A DNA stretch of 59,234 nucleotides from Myxococcales bacterium (GTDB lineage Bacteria > Myxococcota > UBA727 > VGSZ01): the NCBI GenBank assembly GCA_023248635.1, contig JAHFED010000040.1, forward strand, positions 1 to 59,234, in the 5' to 3' direction. A program made the translations under genes and the position numbers. The notes below the pieces were generated by a model. The model saw only the letters and a list, made by a program, of their open reading frames with translations, was not told where the DNA came from and made no database searches. This document shows positions 51,462-59,234 of this stretch, one piece after another. Every line of letters starts with the position of its first letter. Position 1 is the stretch's first letter.

Positions 51462-52571
51462 TCAAGCCAACGCGCGGCAGGCCGCGTTGACGGCGGCGAT
51501 GGTCGTGTCGACCTGTGCGTCGCTGAGCTCGGCAAACATGGGCAGGCTGACTTCCGTCGACGCCAAACGCTCGCTCACCGGCAGCGCGCCCTTCTTGAGA
51601 CCGAGGTGGGCGTAGGCGGGCTGCAGGTGCACGGGCGTCGGATAGTGCACGCCGCTTTGCACCCCGCGCTTCTCGAGCTCGGCCCTCAAGGCATCGCGCT
51701 GGGGATGAAAGACCGGAAACACATGCCAGTTGCAGGTCGCCCAGGGTTGCTCGCGGCCGACGACGAGACCGGGTCCGTCGATGCCGGCGAGGTACTTCTT
51801 GGCGATCTCTCGACGACGCGCGTTCCAGGCATCGAGGTGCTTGAGCTTGATCGAGAGCACCGCGCCCTGCAGCCCATCGAGGCGCCAGTTGTAGCCAAGC
51901 TCTGCGTGCACGTGACGGCTCACCTGCGCATGGTCTCGCAGCAGGCGGATGCGAGCAGCGATGGCGTCGTCGTCGGTCATGACCGCGCCGCCTTCGCCGA
52001 AAGCCCCCAGGTTCTTCGAGGGATAAAAGCTCGTTGCGTTGACGCGCCCGAAGGATCCGGTCTGCTGGCCCTTGTAGAGCGAGCCCACGGACTGGGCGGT
52101 GTCTTCGATGACCGGGATGCCGTGGCGCTGGGCGACGTCGAGGATGGCGTCGAGGTCGACGGGGTGACCGTGCAGATGCACCGGCAAAATGGCCTTGGTC
52201 TTTTTGGTGATGGCCTTTTCGAGCAAGGACGGATCGAGGCCGAAGGTCTTTTCGTCGACGTCGCAAAAGACCGGGCGCGCGCCGGCGTAAGAGATGGCCC
52301 AGGCCGTGGAAATCCAGGTGTGGGCCACGCTGACGACGTCGTCGCCCGGTCCGACGCCAACCGCGATCAAGGCCGCGTGCAAGGCCGTGGTGCCGGTGTT
52401 GACGGCGATGACATGCTTGACGCCGAGATAGCGGGCCAGCTCGTCCTCGAACTTCTTGACCGGGGGACCGTTGGCGAAGCCCTGGGTGTCTACGACGTCG
52501 GTGAGGGCGGCCAAGAATTCAGCGCGCAGCCCGCGCACCTGCTCGGACAAGGAGAAGAAAGGCACGGTCAT
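51462..52571 (-). CDS. DegT/DnrJ/EryC1-family sugar aminotransferase (2)
   Basis: A 369-aa PLP enzyme, distinct from the other DegT protein. VVDTQGFANGPPVKKFEDEL, AVNTGTTALHAALIA, VIEDTAQSVGSLYKGQQTG (pyridine Asp) and TSFYPSKNLGAFGEGG (Schiff-base Lys) are the active site. Two aminotransferases in one operon suggest a diamino sugar or two sugars. ATGA overlap with the GT2 gene upstream. The ATG at 52571 gives the usual family length. Confidence 0.9.
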   Translation of the reverse strand: MTVPFFSLSEQVRGLRAEFLAALTDVVDTQGFANGPPVKKFEDELARYLGVKHVIAVNTGTTALHAALIAVGVGPGDDVVSVAHTWISTAWAISYAGARPVFCDVDEKTFGLDPSLLEKAITKKTKAILPVHLHGHPVDLDAILDVAQRHGIPVIEDTAQSVGSLYKGQQTGSFGRVNATSFYPSKNLGAFGEGGAVMTDDDAIAARIRLLRDHAQVSRHVHAELGYNWRLDGLQGAVLSIKLKHLDAWNARRREIAKKYLAGIDGPGLVVGREQPWATCNWHVFPVFHPQRDALRAELEKRGVQSGVHYPTPVHLQPAYAHLGLKKGALPVSERLASTEVSLPMFAELSDAQVDTTIAAVNAACRALA

Positions 52572-53599
52572 GAGGCAACCCCGGCAGAGCGATCAGACGA
52601 CGACGACGACGACGCTGCGCGGGCTTTGGTAGCCGCGACGATGCCGTCGAAGGCCAGGTTCACTTCGTCTTCGGCGACGAAGCGCGGACGGCCCCGGACT
52701 TCTTCGAGAGCGCGCCACAAGTATTCGCCGACGACGCCGAGCATCACCATCAAGGTGCCCGAGCACACCAGCATGGTGACCATGAGGGAGTTCCAGCCGA
52801 CGATGGGAGTGGCACCAAAGAGCAGTCCATCGAGCACGCGGTTGGCGACGAGCAAGAGGGCATAGACGAAGCCGGCGCCGCCAAAGACAAAACCCAACGA
52901 CGTCGTCATCCGCAGGGGCAGGGTGGAAAATCCGATCAAAGAATCGAGAGCGAGGCGCACCTTCTTGCGAAAGGTCCATTTGCTGCGGCCCGAGAGGCGG
53001 GCTTCTTTGATGTAGGGCAGCGAGGTTTGCTTGAAGCCGAGCCAGGTGATGAGCGCGAGCAGCGAGGTGTTGCGCTCGGGGATCTCGACCAGGGCCCGCA
53101 CCACGCGCCGGTCGAGGAGCAGGAAGTCCGCCCCCGAAGGCGGCAGCTGCACCGACGACCAGCGGTTCATGGTCGCGTAGTAAAGGCGTGAGAAGAGCTG
53201 GGTCAGCAGGGTCTCGCCCTCGCGCGCGCTGCGCACGGCCCAGACGACCTGGTGTCCTTCATCGCGCGCCTTCAAGAGCTCGGGCGTGAACTCCGGCGGA
53301 TCTTGGCCATCGGAAGCCAGGACGACGACGGCGTCACCGGTGCACATCGACAGCCCGCACAACACCGCCATGTGGCTGCCGGAATTGCGCGCCAGCCGCA
53401 CGGCCTTGATGCGAGGGTCGCGCTGGCCCCATTCACGCAGCACCTCGAAAGTGCGGTCGCGGCTGTGGTCGTCAACAACGATGACCTCGAGCTCTTCGCA
53501 GTGGGCGGCCTGGGCCAGCACCCGCGGCAACACTTGAGGCAGGTTCTCGGCCTCGCCAAACGCGGGCATCACGAAGCTGAGACGGCGAATCGAGGCCAC
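52568..53599 (-). CDS. Family 2 glycosyltransferase, GtrB/DPM1-like
   Basis: A 343-aa protein. LSFVMPAFGEAENLPQVLPR, VIVVDDHSRDRTFEVLREW and VVVLASDGQDPPEFTPEL are the GT-A motifs. LDRRVVRALVEIPERNTSLL follows, and the C-terminus has two helices (TSLGFVFGGAGFVYALLLVA, LMVTMLVCSGTLMVMLGVVG). The plan matches polyprenyl-phosphate glucosyl/mannosyl-type transferases. A GTG at 53599 is chosen, with a TTG at 53632 the alternative. Its stop overlaps the DegT start (ATGA). It probably loads the sugar onto a lipid carrier. Confidence 0.85.
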   Translation of the reverse strand: MASIRRLSFVMPAFGEAENLPQVLPRVLAQAAHCEELEVIVVDDHSRDRTFEVLREWGQRDPRIKAVRLARNSGSHMAVLCGLSMCTGDAVVVLASDGQDPPEFTPELLKARDEGHQVVWAVRSAREGETLLTQLFSRLYYATMNRWSSVQLPPSGADFLLLDRRVVRALVEIPERNTSLLALITWLGFKQTSLPYIKEARLSGRSKWTFRKKVRLALDSLIGFSTLPLRMTTSLGFVFGGAGFVYALLLVANRVLDGLLFGATPIVGWNSLMVTMLVCSGTLMVMLGVVGEYLWRALEEVRGRPRFVAEDEVNLAFDGIVAATKARAASSSSSSDRSAGVAS

Positions 53600-53698
53600 G
53601 CACCGGCGTACCACGACCCGTTGGCGGCGCAATCGACGACGTCGAGTCAGGTGGGTTGCTCCGGTGTTGCTCAGACTCCTGGCGGCCGGGGCGACGTG

Positions 53699-54394
53699 TC
53701 ACCGCGCCGGGACGCCGCGCACCGCCGCTCCCGCAGCGACGTCGTTGACGACGACCGCACCCATGCCGATCAGCGCGCGTGCGCCAATGCTCGTGCGCTC
53801 GCGCACTGCCGTTCCCATGCCGAGGTAGCAGCCAGCACCGACGTGCACGTGGCCCGCGAGCAAGACCCCAGCACACAAGATCGCGCCTTCGTCGACGACG
53901 ACGTCGTGGTGCACCACGCAGCCGGGATAGAGCAACACCTGATCGGCGACGACGGCGTCGACGTGCACCTGTGCGCCCGGGTAGGCGATGACGCCGGCGC
54001 CGATGCGCGCGCGCGCAGAGAGACTGGCCCGCGGATGGGCAAAGGACGCCCAGGCGGATCGGGGGAGCGCGAGGCGCTGGGGCAGGTCGATGCGCGTGCC
54101 CAAGCAACGGCGGCCGTCGTCGTCGACGGCGGTGCTGCCCGCGATCCCCGAAAGCACGCGGTAGCCGCGGGCGACGTAGTCCCCCACCTTGGCCAGGCCG
54201 CCGACGATGGGGAGGCCCAAGAGCTGTCCGCCGCCGTCGGGAAAGCGATCGTCGAGCACCACCAGCGCTGCGGGCTTGGCGACGGCGTCGAGCAGGTCGA
54301 TGAGCTCCGCCGATCCCCGACCCGCGCCCAACACCACCAGCCCTGCGCCGAAGTCGTTGGGGATCACGGCATCAGCTCCGACGTCGACGCTCAC
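53699..54394 (-). CDS. NeuD/PglD-family acyltransferase
   Basis: A 231-aa protein with a GTG start overlapping the Gfo/Idh stop (GTGA). The N-terminal Rossmann-like part has GLVVLGAGRGSAELIDLLDA. The C-terminal hexapeptide helix has IGAGVIAYPGAQVHVDAVVA, HHDVVVDEGAILCAGVLLAG and IGARALIGMGAVVVNDVAAG. The NeuD/PglD group acetylates 4-amino sugar nucleotides or related sugars. With the WbpD-like enzyme in the same operon, two N-acyl groups on the product are possible. Confidence 0.8.
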   Translation of the reverse strand: MSVDVGADAVIPNDFGAGLVVLGAGRGSAELIDLLDAVAKPAALVVLDDRFPDGGGQLLGLPIVGGLAKVGDYVARGYRVLSGIAGSTAVDDDGRRCLGTRIDLPQRLALPRSAWASFAHPRASLSARARIGAGVIAYPGAQVHVDAVVADQVLLYPGCVVHHDVVVDEGAILCAGVLLAGHVHVGAGCYLGMGTAVRERTSIGARALIGMGAVVVNDVAAGAAVRGVPAR

Positions 54395-55491
54395 GCTTCT
54401 TCCACTTCGATCTTCGAGCCGCCGGCGCTAGCCGAACGACTGGCAGCCTCGAGCACGCGCACGATGGCGAAACCGTCGGCTCCCGAGGCCACCGCCGTTG
54501 GTCCACCGCGCAACTCGGAGGCGATGTCGGCGAGCTCGGTGCTAATTGCTTCGGCCAAGGAGATGTTGGGCGCGCGCATGTCGCCCTTGCGATAGCTGAC
54601 CAAGAGGCGGCGGCGGGCTTCGTCGTCATCGGGGATCTGGAAGGACACGCCGTGGTCGTAGATCTTGATCTTCTCCGCGGGCTCGAGATCGTCGTAGATG
54701 ATCGACTGCTTCTCGCCGGCGACGATCATGCGCCGCACCTTGACCGGGCTCAGCCACGACAAGTGCAAGTGCGCGGTGACGTCGTCGCCGTAGTCCAGGT
54801 GCAGGTAGGCGACGTCGGCCATCGCTGCGTCGGTGCCGGCTTTGGGCGTGTGGCAGCTGCCCATGGTGCGCACCGACTTGGGACCGCGGCCCATGAGGTG
54901 GTGCAAGATGGCCAGATCGTGGGGCGCGAGATCCCAGACGACGTCGACGTCGGGTTGAAAGAGCCCCAGGTTGATGCGCACGCTGTCGATGTAGAGCAAC
55001 TTGCCCAAGGCCCCGCTGTCGAGGTGGCGCTTCAGCTCGCGCACGGCTCCGGTGTAGAGGAAGGTGTGGTCGACGAAGACCTTGCGCTTCACCTTCACGC
55101 TCAGTTCCAAGAGAGCGCGCGCCTCCGCCGTCGTCTTCGCCAGCGGCTTTTCGACGAGGACGTTGGCCCCCGCGTTCAGCGCGATTTCGGCGAGGGACGC
55201 GTGCGACGACACCGGCGTCGCCACGCACACCAGATCGATGGGCCGGTCCTTGAGCGCCTCGGCCAAAGAAGAGAAGCGACCCGCCGCCGGATACAGGCTG
55301 CCCACCTTGTCCCGGCGGCGTTCGTCGATGTCGACGAGGGCCGTCAGATCGAAGTCGTCGGAGGCCGAGAGGTTGCGAGCGAGATTGGGACCCCAATAGC
55401 CAAGGCCCACGACGGCGGCGGAGTACTTTCGGCGCGCCAGCGTCGGAAGCAATGAACTCTTCGCCTTGCTGGCAGCGGGTGAATTGCGCAT
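54391..55491 (-). CDS. Gfo/Idh/MocA-family sugar nucleotide oxidoreductase (WlbA/WbpB-like)
   Basis: A 366-aa NAD(P)-dependent enzyme. YSAAVVGLGYWGPNLARNLS is the nucleotide site, NVLVEKPLAKTTAEARALLE the EKP motif and VVWDLAPHDLAILHHLMG the catalytic His region. This subgroup includes WlbA/WbpB, which oxidises C3 of UDP-GlcNAc-uronic acid before transamination. It is the first gene of the operon and lies 55 bases from the divergent CapA gene, so both promoters must overlap in this gap. The ATG at 55491 is chosen. Confidence 0.85.
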   Translation of the reverse strand: MRNSPAASKAKSSLLPTLARRKYSAAVVGLGYWGPNLARNLSASDDFDLTALVDIDERRRDKVGSLYPAAGRFSSLAEALKDRPIDLVCVATPVSSHASLAEIALNAGANVLVEKPLAKTTAEARALLELSVKVKRKVFVDHTFLYTGAVRELKRHLDSGALGKLLYIDSVRINLGLFQPDVDVVWDLAPHDLAILHHLMGRGPKSVRTMGSCHTPKAGTDAAMADVAYLHLDYGDDVTAHLHLSWLSPVKVRRMIVAGEKQSIIYDDLEPAEKIKIYDHGVSFQIPDDDEARRRLLVSYRKGDMRAPNISLAEAISTELADIASELRGGPTAVASGADGFAIVRVLEAASRSASAGGSKIEVEEA

Positions 55492-55546
55492 GGGGCCGGC
55501 TAGCAGGCTCTTCCTGGCTTGGGCAGAACCTGTTCTGGTCGTCGTC

Positions 55547-57205
55547 ATGTCTCGCTTTCTTGTTGCCTGCGGGCTCTTGGTGCTGGTGGGGTGCCGGGTG
55601 CCCGCCGAGCCCACGGGGCCTGCCGCGGTGTTGGCCGCCGGCAAGAGCGAGGTCTCGTTGCTCTTTGTCGGCGACACGTCGGTGGCTCGCGGCATCGGCA
55701 CCGTCATCGACGACGCCAACGATCCCGCGCGGCCCTTTGCCCGCATGCGCGAGACCCTCGACGCCCACGACCTGGTCTTTGCCAATCTCGAGTGCGTGCT
55801 CTCGGACTCGAGCAGCGAAGAAGCGAATAAGACCTATCGCATCCGCGCCCCCGAAAAAAACGGCAGCGCCTTGCACGACGTCGGCATCGACGTCGTCAGC
55901 GTGGCCAACAACCACGCCATGGACTTCGGTCTCCAGGGTCTGACCCACACCCTCGCGGCCCTGGAGAAAGAGGGCGTCGTGGCGGTCGGTGCCCAGCGCG
56001 AGCGCGGTTGGGCACAGCCAGTGACCATCATGCAGGTCGGCGTCTTCTCGGTGGGCTTCCTCGCCTACAACGCCCATGGCGACGAGTACGAGCACGAATC
56101 TTATCGGCCCACAGCGGCGCGCTACGACATCGACGACGTCATCGACGACATCCGCCGGGCCCGTCCCCGGGTCGATTTTCTCGTCGTCAGCGTGCATGGC
56201 GGCGTCGAGCTCTCGCACGAGCTGGCTCCGTGGCAAGAGCGCGACGCCAAGGCTGCCATCGACGCCGGCGCCGACTTGTGGATCGGGCACCACCCCCATG
56301 TGGTGCAACCCTGGACCGTCTACCGGGGCAAGGTCATCGCCTGGTCGCTCGGGGACTTCGTCTTCGACAAAGAGCCCCAATGGCTCATCGCCCGCAACAG
56401 CCCGCGCTTCTTTCTGCAACTGAACCTGCGCAAAGACGCCGAAGGCAAAATCGTCGCCGACCCCACCTTGCTCGGCGGCGCGCAAGACGGCTCGACCTGG
56501 CAACCGATGCTGGCGCCGGGCTCCTTCGACGTCGACAGCTTTGAACAGCGGTCGCCTCCGCCGACTTTGAGAGATCTGCTGCCCGCGGCCCGGGTCGAGC
56601 GTGTGCGTGGCGACATCGTGACGTTGTGCGATCGCTGGGAAACACGACGCATTCCTCTGGGCGTGCATGCCTTTCGCTGGCTCGCGCCGCGCTTCGCCTG
56701 CGCCGACGCCGACGCCGAGAAACTGCGGCCCTGGGAGACGGTCGCCAAGAGCGCGGAGCTCTTTGAGGGCGCGTTAAAATATGGAATTTGGGCGCACCCA
56801 AATTCCAATGGAGTACTGCGTCTTCGTTTTACAAATGTCGAACTGGGATCGCGATTGGAGGGCTTCGCCGGCTTCCCCGATTGGCAGATCGCCCTGCGCG
56901 ACAAGGCAAGAAAACGGCACAAGGACGAGCCATCGGCGGCGACCGTGCGGGTGCTGGTTGCGCAAGAGCGGGGAGCGGGGCTGAAGCTGAGCACGTGGAT
57001 CCACGGGCCTTCCATCGCTGACGTGCCACAGGTCGTCGGCGGTCTCGATGGGGTGACCACCGTCCCCTGCAAGCCCGGCACCACGCCCCTGCGGCTCGAC
57101 ACCAGCGATCTCCAGGGAACGCGCCACGACGTTGTCGTCGAGATCTCCGGCGGCAGCGGCGACGTCGAAGGCCGCTTTCTCTTCGATCTGGCGGTGGTGC
57201 CATGA
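55547..57205 (+). CDS. CapA-family lipoprotein
   Basis: A 552-aa protein starting MSRFLVACGLLVLVGCRVPA with lipobox LVGC. Residues about 40-340 are the CapA/PGA_cap domain: LLFVGDTSVARGIGT, FANLECVLS, VVSVANNHAMDFGLQG, VVSVHGGVE, WIGHHPHVVQPW and WSLGDFVFD. All expected metal-site residues are in place. The C-terminal 200 residues form a beta-rich domain ending GRFLFDLAVVP. CapA proteins act in polyglutamate or polysaccharide capsule formation. The stop overlaps the start of a GT-C-like gene (ATGA). A hairpin lies within the gene at 56782. Confidence 0.85.
   Translation: MSRFLVACGLLVLVGCRVPAEPTGPAAVLAAGKSEVSLLFVGDTSVARGIGTVIDDANDPARPFARMRETLDAHDLVFANLECVLSDSSSEEANKTYRIRAPEKNGSALHDVGIDVVSVANNHAMDFGLQGLTHTLAALEKEGVVAVGAQRERGWAQPVTIMQVGVFSVGFLAYNAHGDEYEHESYRPTAARYDIDDVIDDIRRARPRVDFLVVSVHGGVELSHELAPWQERDAKAAIDAGADLWIGHHPHVVQPWTVYRGKVIAWSLGDFVFDKEPQWLIARNSPRFFLQLNLRKDAEGKIVADPTLLGGAQDGSTWQPMLAPGSFDVDSFEQRSPPPTLRDLLPAARVERVRGDIVTLCDRWETRRIPLGVHAFRWLAPRFACADADAEKLRPWETVAKSAELFEGALKYGIWAHPNSNGVLRLRFTNVELGSRLEGFAGFPDWQIALRDKARKRHKDEPSAATVRVLVAQERGAGLKLSTWIHGPSIADVPQVVGGLDGVTTVPCKPGTTPLRLDTSDLQGTRHDVVVEISGGSGDVEGRFLFDLAVVP
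56782..56807. repeat. Hairpin inside the CapA-family gene
   Basis: TGGAATTTGGG (56782-56792) and CCCAAATTCCA (56797-56807) form an exact 11-bp stem with loop CGCA. The 60 bases around it are markedly AT-richer than the gene. It encodes part of KYGIWAHPNSNG, so the frame is intact. It may affect translation or mark a recombination patch. Confidence 0.7.
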
Positions 57206-58923
57206 GTGGCTTGGTCGGGCAGACTCTGAAAGACGAAATTCATGAACTTCCGGTGTGGCAGAAGTCATTCGCTCTAGCCTTGGTCAGCTACATCGTGAGC
57301 GTATCGGTGCAACGCTTTGCTTTCTGCCTCACACCCTGGGTGGCGGAGACCGACTGGAAGCAATGGATCTGGCAGTACTGGCGCTACCACGTCGACGGCG
57401 CCTTCCCGCCCGGCAACGTGATTACCGACTACACCTTCAACGCCCAGCCGCCGCTCTACCACCTGGCGATGTCGACGCTCTCGCGCGTGTTCCGACCGGT
57501 CATCGCCGCCGACATCGTCAGCTGGAGTGCCTGGGTGCTGGCGCTGTGGGCCTGCGTGGTCGCCGTTCGTCGACGCAGCACCGTCGTCGTTGGCCTCATG
57601 GTCGCCCTGCTCTTTGTGCGTGACGATCTGCTGCACCGCTTCTCCATGGGTGGCTACCCGCGCAGCTTCGGTCCGACCTTGACCCTGCTCTTTTTGGCGG
57701 CGTGGTTGAATGGACGGCACCGGCTGGTGCTGTTGGTGCTGGTGGCGGCGTCGGCGGTGTACCCGAGCGTCTGCGTGCCCTGCGGTCTGGCCTACGGCTT
57801 GTGGACAGCGGCGACGGCACCGCGCACCTCGATCAAAGCCTGGCTGCGCAAAAACGTCGAAGTCGTCGTCGCGGGCGTCGCCGTCGGCGTCTTGGCCCAA
57901 CTGCAGAGCCTGACGGCACCCGCGTGGTGGGGACCGGTGGTGTGGGCCAGCGAGGTGGGGCCCGAGCTCACGGCCGCCGGTCGCTCGGCGTGGATGCCGC
58001 TCGGACCTTTTTGGCCCAAGGTCGGCAGCTACTTCTTCGAGCCCTGGAATTTCACCGGCGCTTTTTGGAGCGACAAGCAGATCCCCTGGCCCCAGGAAGT
58101 CGCCCACGGCGCCGGGCTGCTCGCCGCCCTCGTCGCCGCCGTCGTCACCGTCGTCAAAGGCAAGCGCGCGCCGGTGCCCTGGCAGTTGCTGCTGCTGCTG
58201 CTGTGCGCGGTGTTCAGCTTCTTTCTCGCGCGCGTGTTGGCCTTCAAGCTCTACCTGCCCCACCGCATGGTGCAGCACACCTTGCCGCCCATCCTCTTCG
58301 TGACGCTGGGTCTCTTGTTCTTCACGACGGGGATGACGCTCTTTCGCGACAAGACCCGAGCCATGCTCTTCGTCTTCGCCGGCGTGGTCGTGCCGCAGTT
58401 TGTGCTCTCGGGGGATGGCCTAGGGTCCACGCGCATGCGCTCCTACGCGGAACGGGCCGATCTTTACACCTGGATACAGAACAACACCAAAATCACCGAT
58501 CAATTCGGCGGTTATTACAGCGTCCTCGACGAAATTCCCTTCTTCGCCATCCGGCCGGTCTATGTGAACTGGAAGATGGCTCACCCCTTCCGCAAGGGCT
58601 ATTTCGCCGAGATCGAAAGCCGCACCATCGAGATGTACTCGGCGTTTTACTGCACCGACCTGAAAGAACTGCGGGCGTTCAGCAAGAAGAATGACGTCGC
58701 CTGGTTCGTCGTCAACGATACGATGTTTGATCGATTGGAGCAGGGCGATAGCCAGCTCTTCGAGCCTACGCGCAGCACCATCCTCAAGACGGTGTTCGAG
58801 CCCCGGCGGGCGACGGGATTCGCTCTGCGCGATCCGCCGGCGGAAATCGTGGCTTTCCGATTGGGCAACATTCGCGTCTTGTCGATGGCCCAGCTCGACA
58901 CGTTGCTCGGTCCGGCGGACTGA
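57202..58923 (+). CDS. GT-C-like polytopic membrane protein, paralogue B
   Basis: A 573-aa protein with about ten helices and a soluble C-terminal domain. It shares with the protein at 44937 the segments WRYHVDGAFPPGNVITDY, GGYPRSFGPTLTLLFLAAW, FLARVLAFKLYLPHRMVQHT and HPFRKGYFAEIE, plus a similar C-terminus (FALRDPPAEIVAF). A lipid-linked transferase or polymer ligase role is inferred. It is coupled to the CapA gene by ATGA. Its final codon and stop (GAC TGA) coincide with the start of the 86-bp repeat. Confidence 0.75.
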   Translation: MSGLVGQTLKDEIHELPVWQKSFALALVSYIVSVSVQRFAFCLTPWVAETDWKQWIWQYWRYHVDGAFPPGNVITDYTFNAQPPLYHLAMSTLSRVFRPVIAADIVSWSAWVLALWACVVAVRRRSTVVVGLMVALLFVRDDLLHRFSMGGYPRSFGPTLTLLFLAAWLNGRHRLVLLVLVAASAVYPSVCVPCGLAYGLWTAATAPRTSIKAWLRKNVEVVVAGVAVGVLAQLQSLTAPAWWGPVVWASEVGPELTAAGRSAWMPLGPFWPKVGSYFFEPWNFTGAFWSDKQIPWPQEVAHGAGLLAALVAAVVTVVKGKRAPVPWQLLLLLLCAVFSFFLARVLAFKLYLPHRMVQHTLPPILFVTLGLLFFTTGMTLFRDKTRAMLFVFAGVVVPQFVLSGDGLGSTRMRSYAERADLYTWIQNNTKITDQFGGYYSVLDEIPFFAIRPVYVNWKMAHPFRKGYFAEIESRTIEMYSAFYCTDLKELRAFSKKNDVAWFVVNDTMFDRLEQGDSQLFEPTRSTILKTVFEPRRATGFALRDPPAEIVAFRLGNIRVLSMAQLDTLLGPAD

Positions 58924-59004
58924 TCCCCGATCTCGCTGAACTTCGACCGCGGAGCGGTCTCGTTCATCTCCCTCGGGGATGCTCTTTTGGGAGGTCTGGT
59001 GCAG
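58918..59004 (+). repeat. 86-bp structured repeat, copy 2
   Basis: Same repeat as at 13789-13874, here on the plus strand and 87 bases long. The first 48 bases are identical. Outer stem ATCCCCGA (58923-58930)/TCGGGGAT (58973-58980), inner stem GACCGC (58945-58950)/GCGGTC (58954-58959), then GGGAGGTCTG before a GTG. The following GGTCTG/CAGACC can also pair. Confidence 0.8.
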
Positions 59005-59019
59005 ACCCTCCCCCCGCGC

Positions 59020-59047
59020 CCCCGCGCCGGCAGAGCCGGACGCGGGG
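59020..59047 (+). terminator. Strong hairpin directly upstream of the group II intron
   Basis: A 12-bp GC stem with one bulged A and loop AGA (59020-59031 with 59035-59047). No T tract follows. Bacterial class C introns insert just after terminator-like hairpins, and the intron start at 59052 is four bases further on. Confidence 0.65.
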
Positions 59048-59051
59048 CCCC

Positions 59052-59234
59052 GTGCGCCCGGCATGGGTGCTGACTTGGAGGTGAAAGTCCTCTCGTGAGT
59101 TGGTCACAGCGAGCGAAGCAGACCGCAGAGCGTCGAGCCCCAAGGTCGGCGTGAAGGAAGCGGCGAGCGAAACCACGGGTCGATGAACAAGAAGCGCGTA
59201 CAGGCGTCGACGGGCAGGGCGAGCGGCCGGAGCA
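59052..59234 (+). mobile_element. Group II intron, 5' end (runs off the window)
   Basis: It starts GTGCGCCCGGCATGGGTGC, the 5' splice-site signature GUGYG and first stem of bacterial group II introns. TTGGAGGTGAAAGTCCTCTC and later GGCGTGAAGGAAGCGGCGAG resemble domain I sequence of that class. The reverse transcriptase/maturase gene would lie to the right, outside the window. It sits next to the 86-bp repeat and a hairpin. Confidence 0.75.

Overview
The window is a GC-rich bacterial chromosome segment that most resembles a deltaproteobacterial/Myxococcota genome. That placement is an inference: it rests on the many lipoproteins, the Kelch and (Gly-Glu)n surface proteins, an ECF sigma factor beside a one-helix TPR-like regulator, a SpoIIE-type phosphatase/STAS partner-switching operon, and a histone H1-like lysine-rich protein beside ordinary bacterial housekeeping genes. 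No rRNA gene, intact tRNA gene or CRISPR array was seen.

Layout. (1) 1-2.6 kb: mobile-element debris (an IS21-family end inserted in an older DUF772 transposase), a small lipoprotein, palindromes and a frame-disrupted hypothetical gene. (2) 3.3-12 kb: a HIT-like protein, a secreted vWA protein, a three-gene ECF sigma operon, a 1010-aa Kelch lipoprotein and a DUF2834-like membrane protein. (3) 11.9-13.9 kb: a decay zone holding a multiply frameshifted GNAT gene, one intact lipoprotein gene, a CusA-type RND fragment joined to an IS3 fragment, and copy 1 of an 86-bp structured repeat. (4) 13.9-26 kb, all minus strand: a right-handed beta-helix lipoprotein, then a six-gene signalling operon (cyclase, membrane PP2C phosphatase, E1/ThiF-like enzyme, GNAT, HATPase kinase, STAS protein), then an M16-like relic, a PafA-like phosphatase, a HAD hydrolase and holB. 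(5) 26-33.5 kb: a MITE-like inverted repeat, the H1-like protein, an enoyl-CoA hydratase, gnd, methyltransferases, an IS66 tnpA relic and a GE-repeat lipoprotein. (6) 33.5-36.5 kb: rpmJ-rpsM-rpsK-rpoA-rplQ on the minus strand, without rpsD; a large hairpin lies where rpsD usually is. (7) 36.8-58.9 kb: an N-formylglutamate amidohydrolase-like gene and a beta-barrel-like protein, then a surface-polysaccharide region. It contains methyltransferase-GT2-AsnB, two translationally coupled pairs of a CapA-family protein and a GT-C-like membrane protein, and a seven-gene amino-sugar operon (Gfo/Idh, NeuD-like, GT2, DegT, epimerase, DegT, WbpD/WlbB-like acetyltransferase). (8) 58.9 kb to the end: copy 2 of the 86-bp repeat, a strong hairpin and the 5' end of a group II intron.

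How the genes work together. The minus-strand operon at 20.2-15.0 kb has overlapping or nearly adjacent genes. It looks like a partner-switching circuit: STAS substrate, HATPase kinase and SpoIIE phosphatase, hard-wired to a class III cyclase, an E1-like adenylating enzyme and a GNAT. Its output is unknown and it is the best candidate for an undescribed system. The polysaccharide region can plausibly make a diacetamido-type or related amino sugar, transfer it with GT2 enzymes and finish export or assembly with the CapA/GT-C pairs. One CapA is fused to a polytopic membrane domain and a Cys-rich tail (1011 aa), an unusual architecture.
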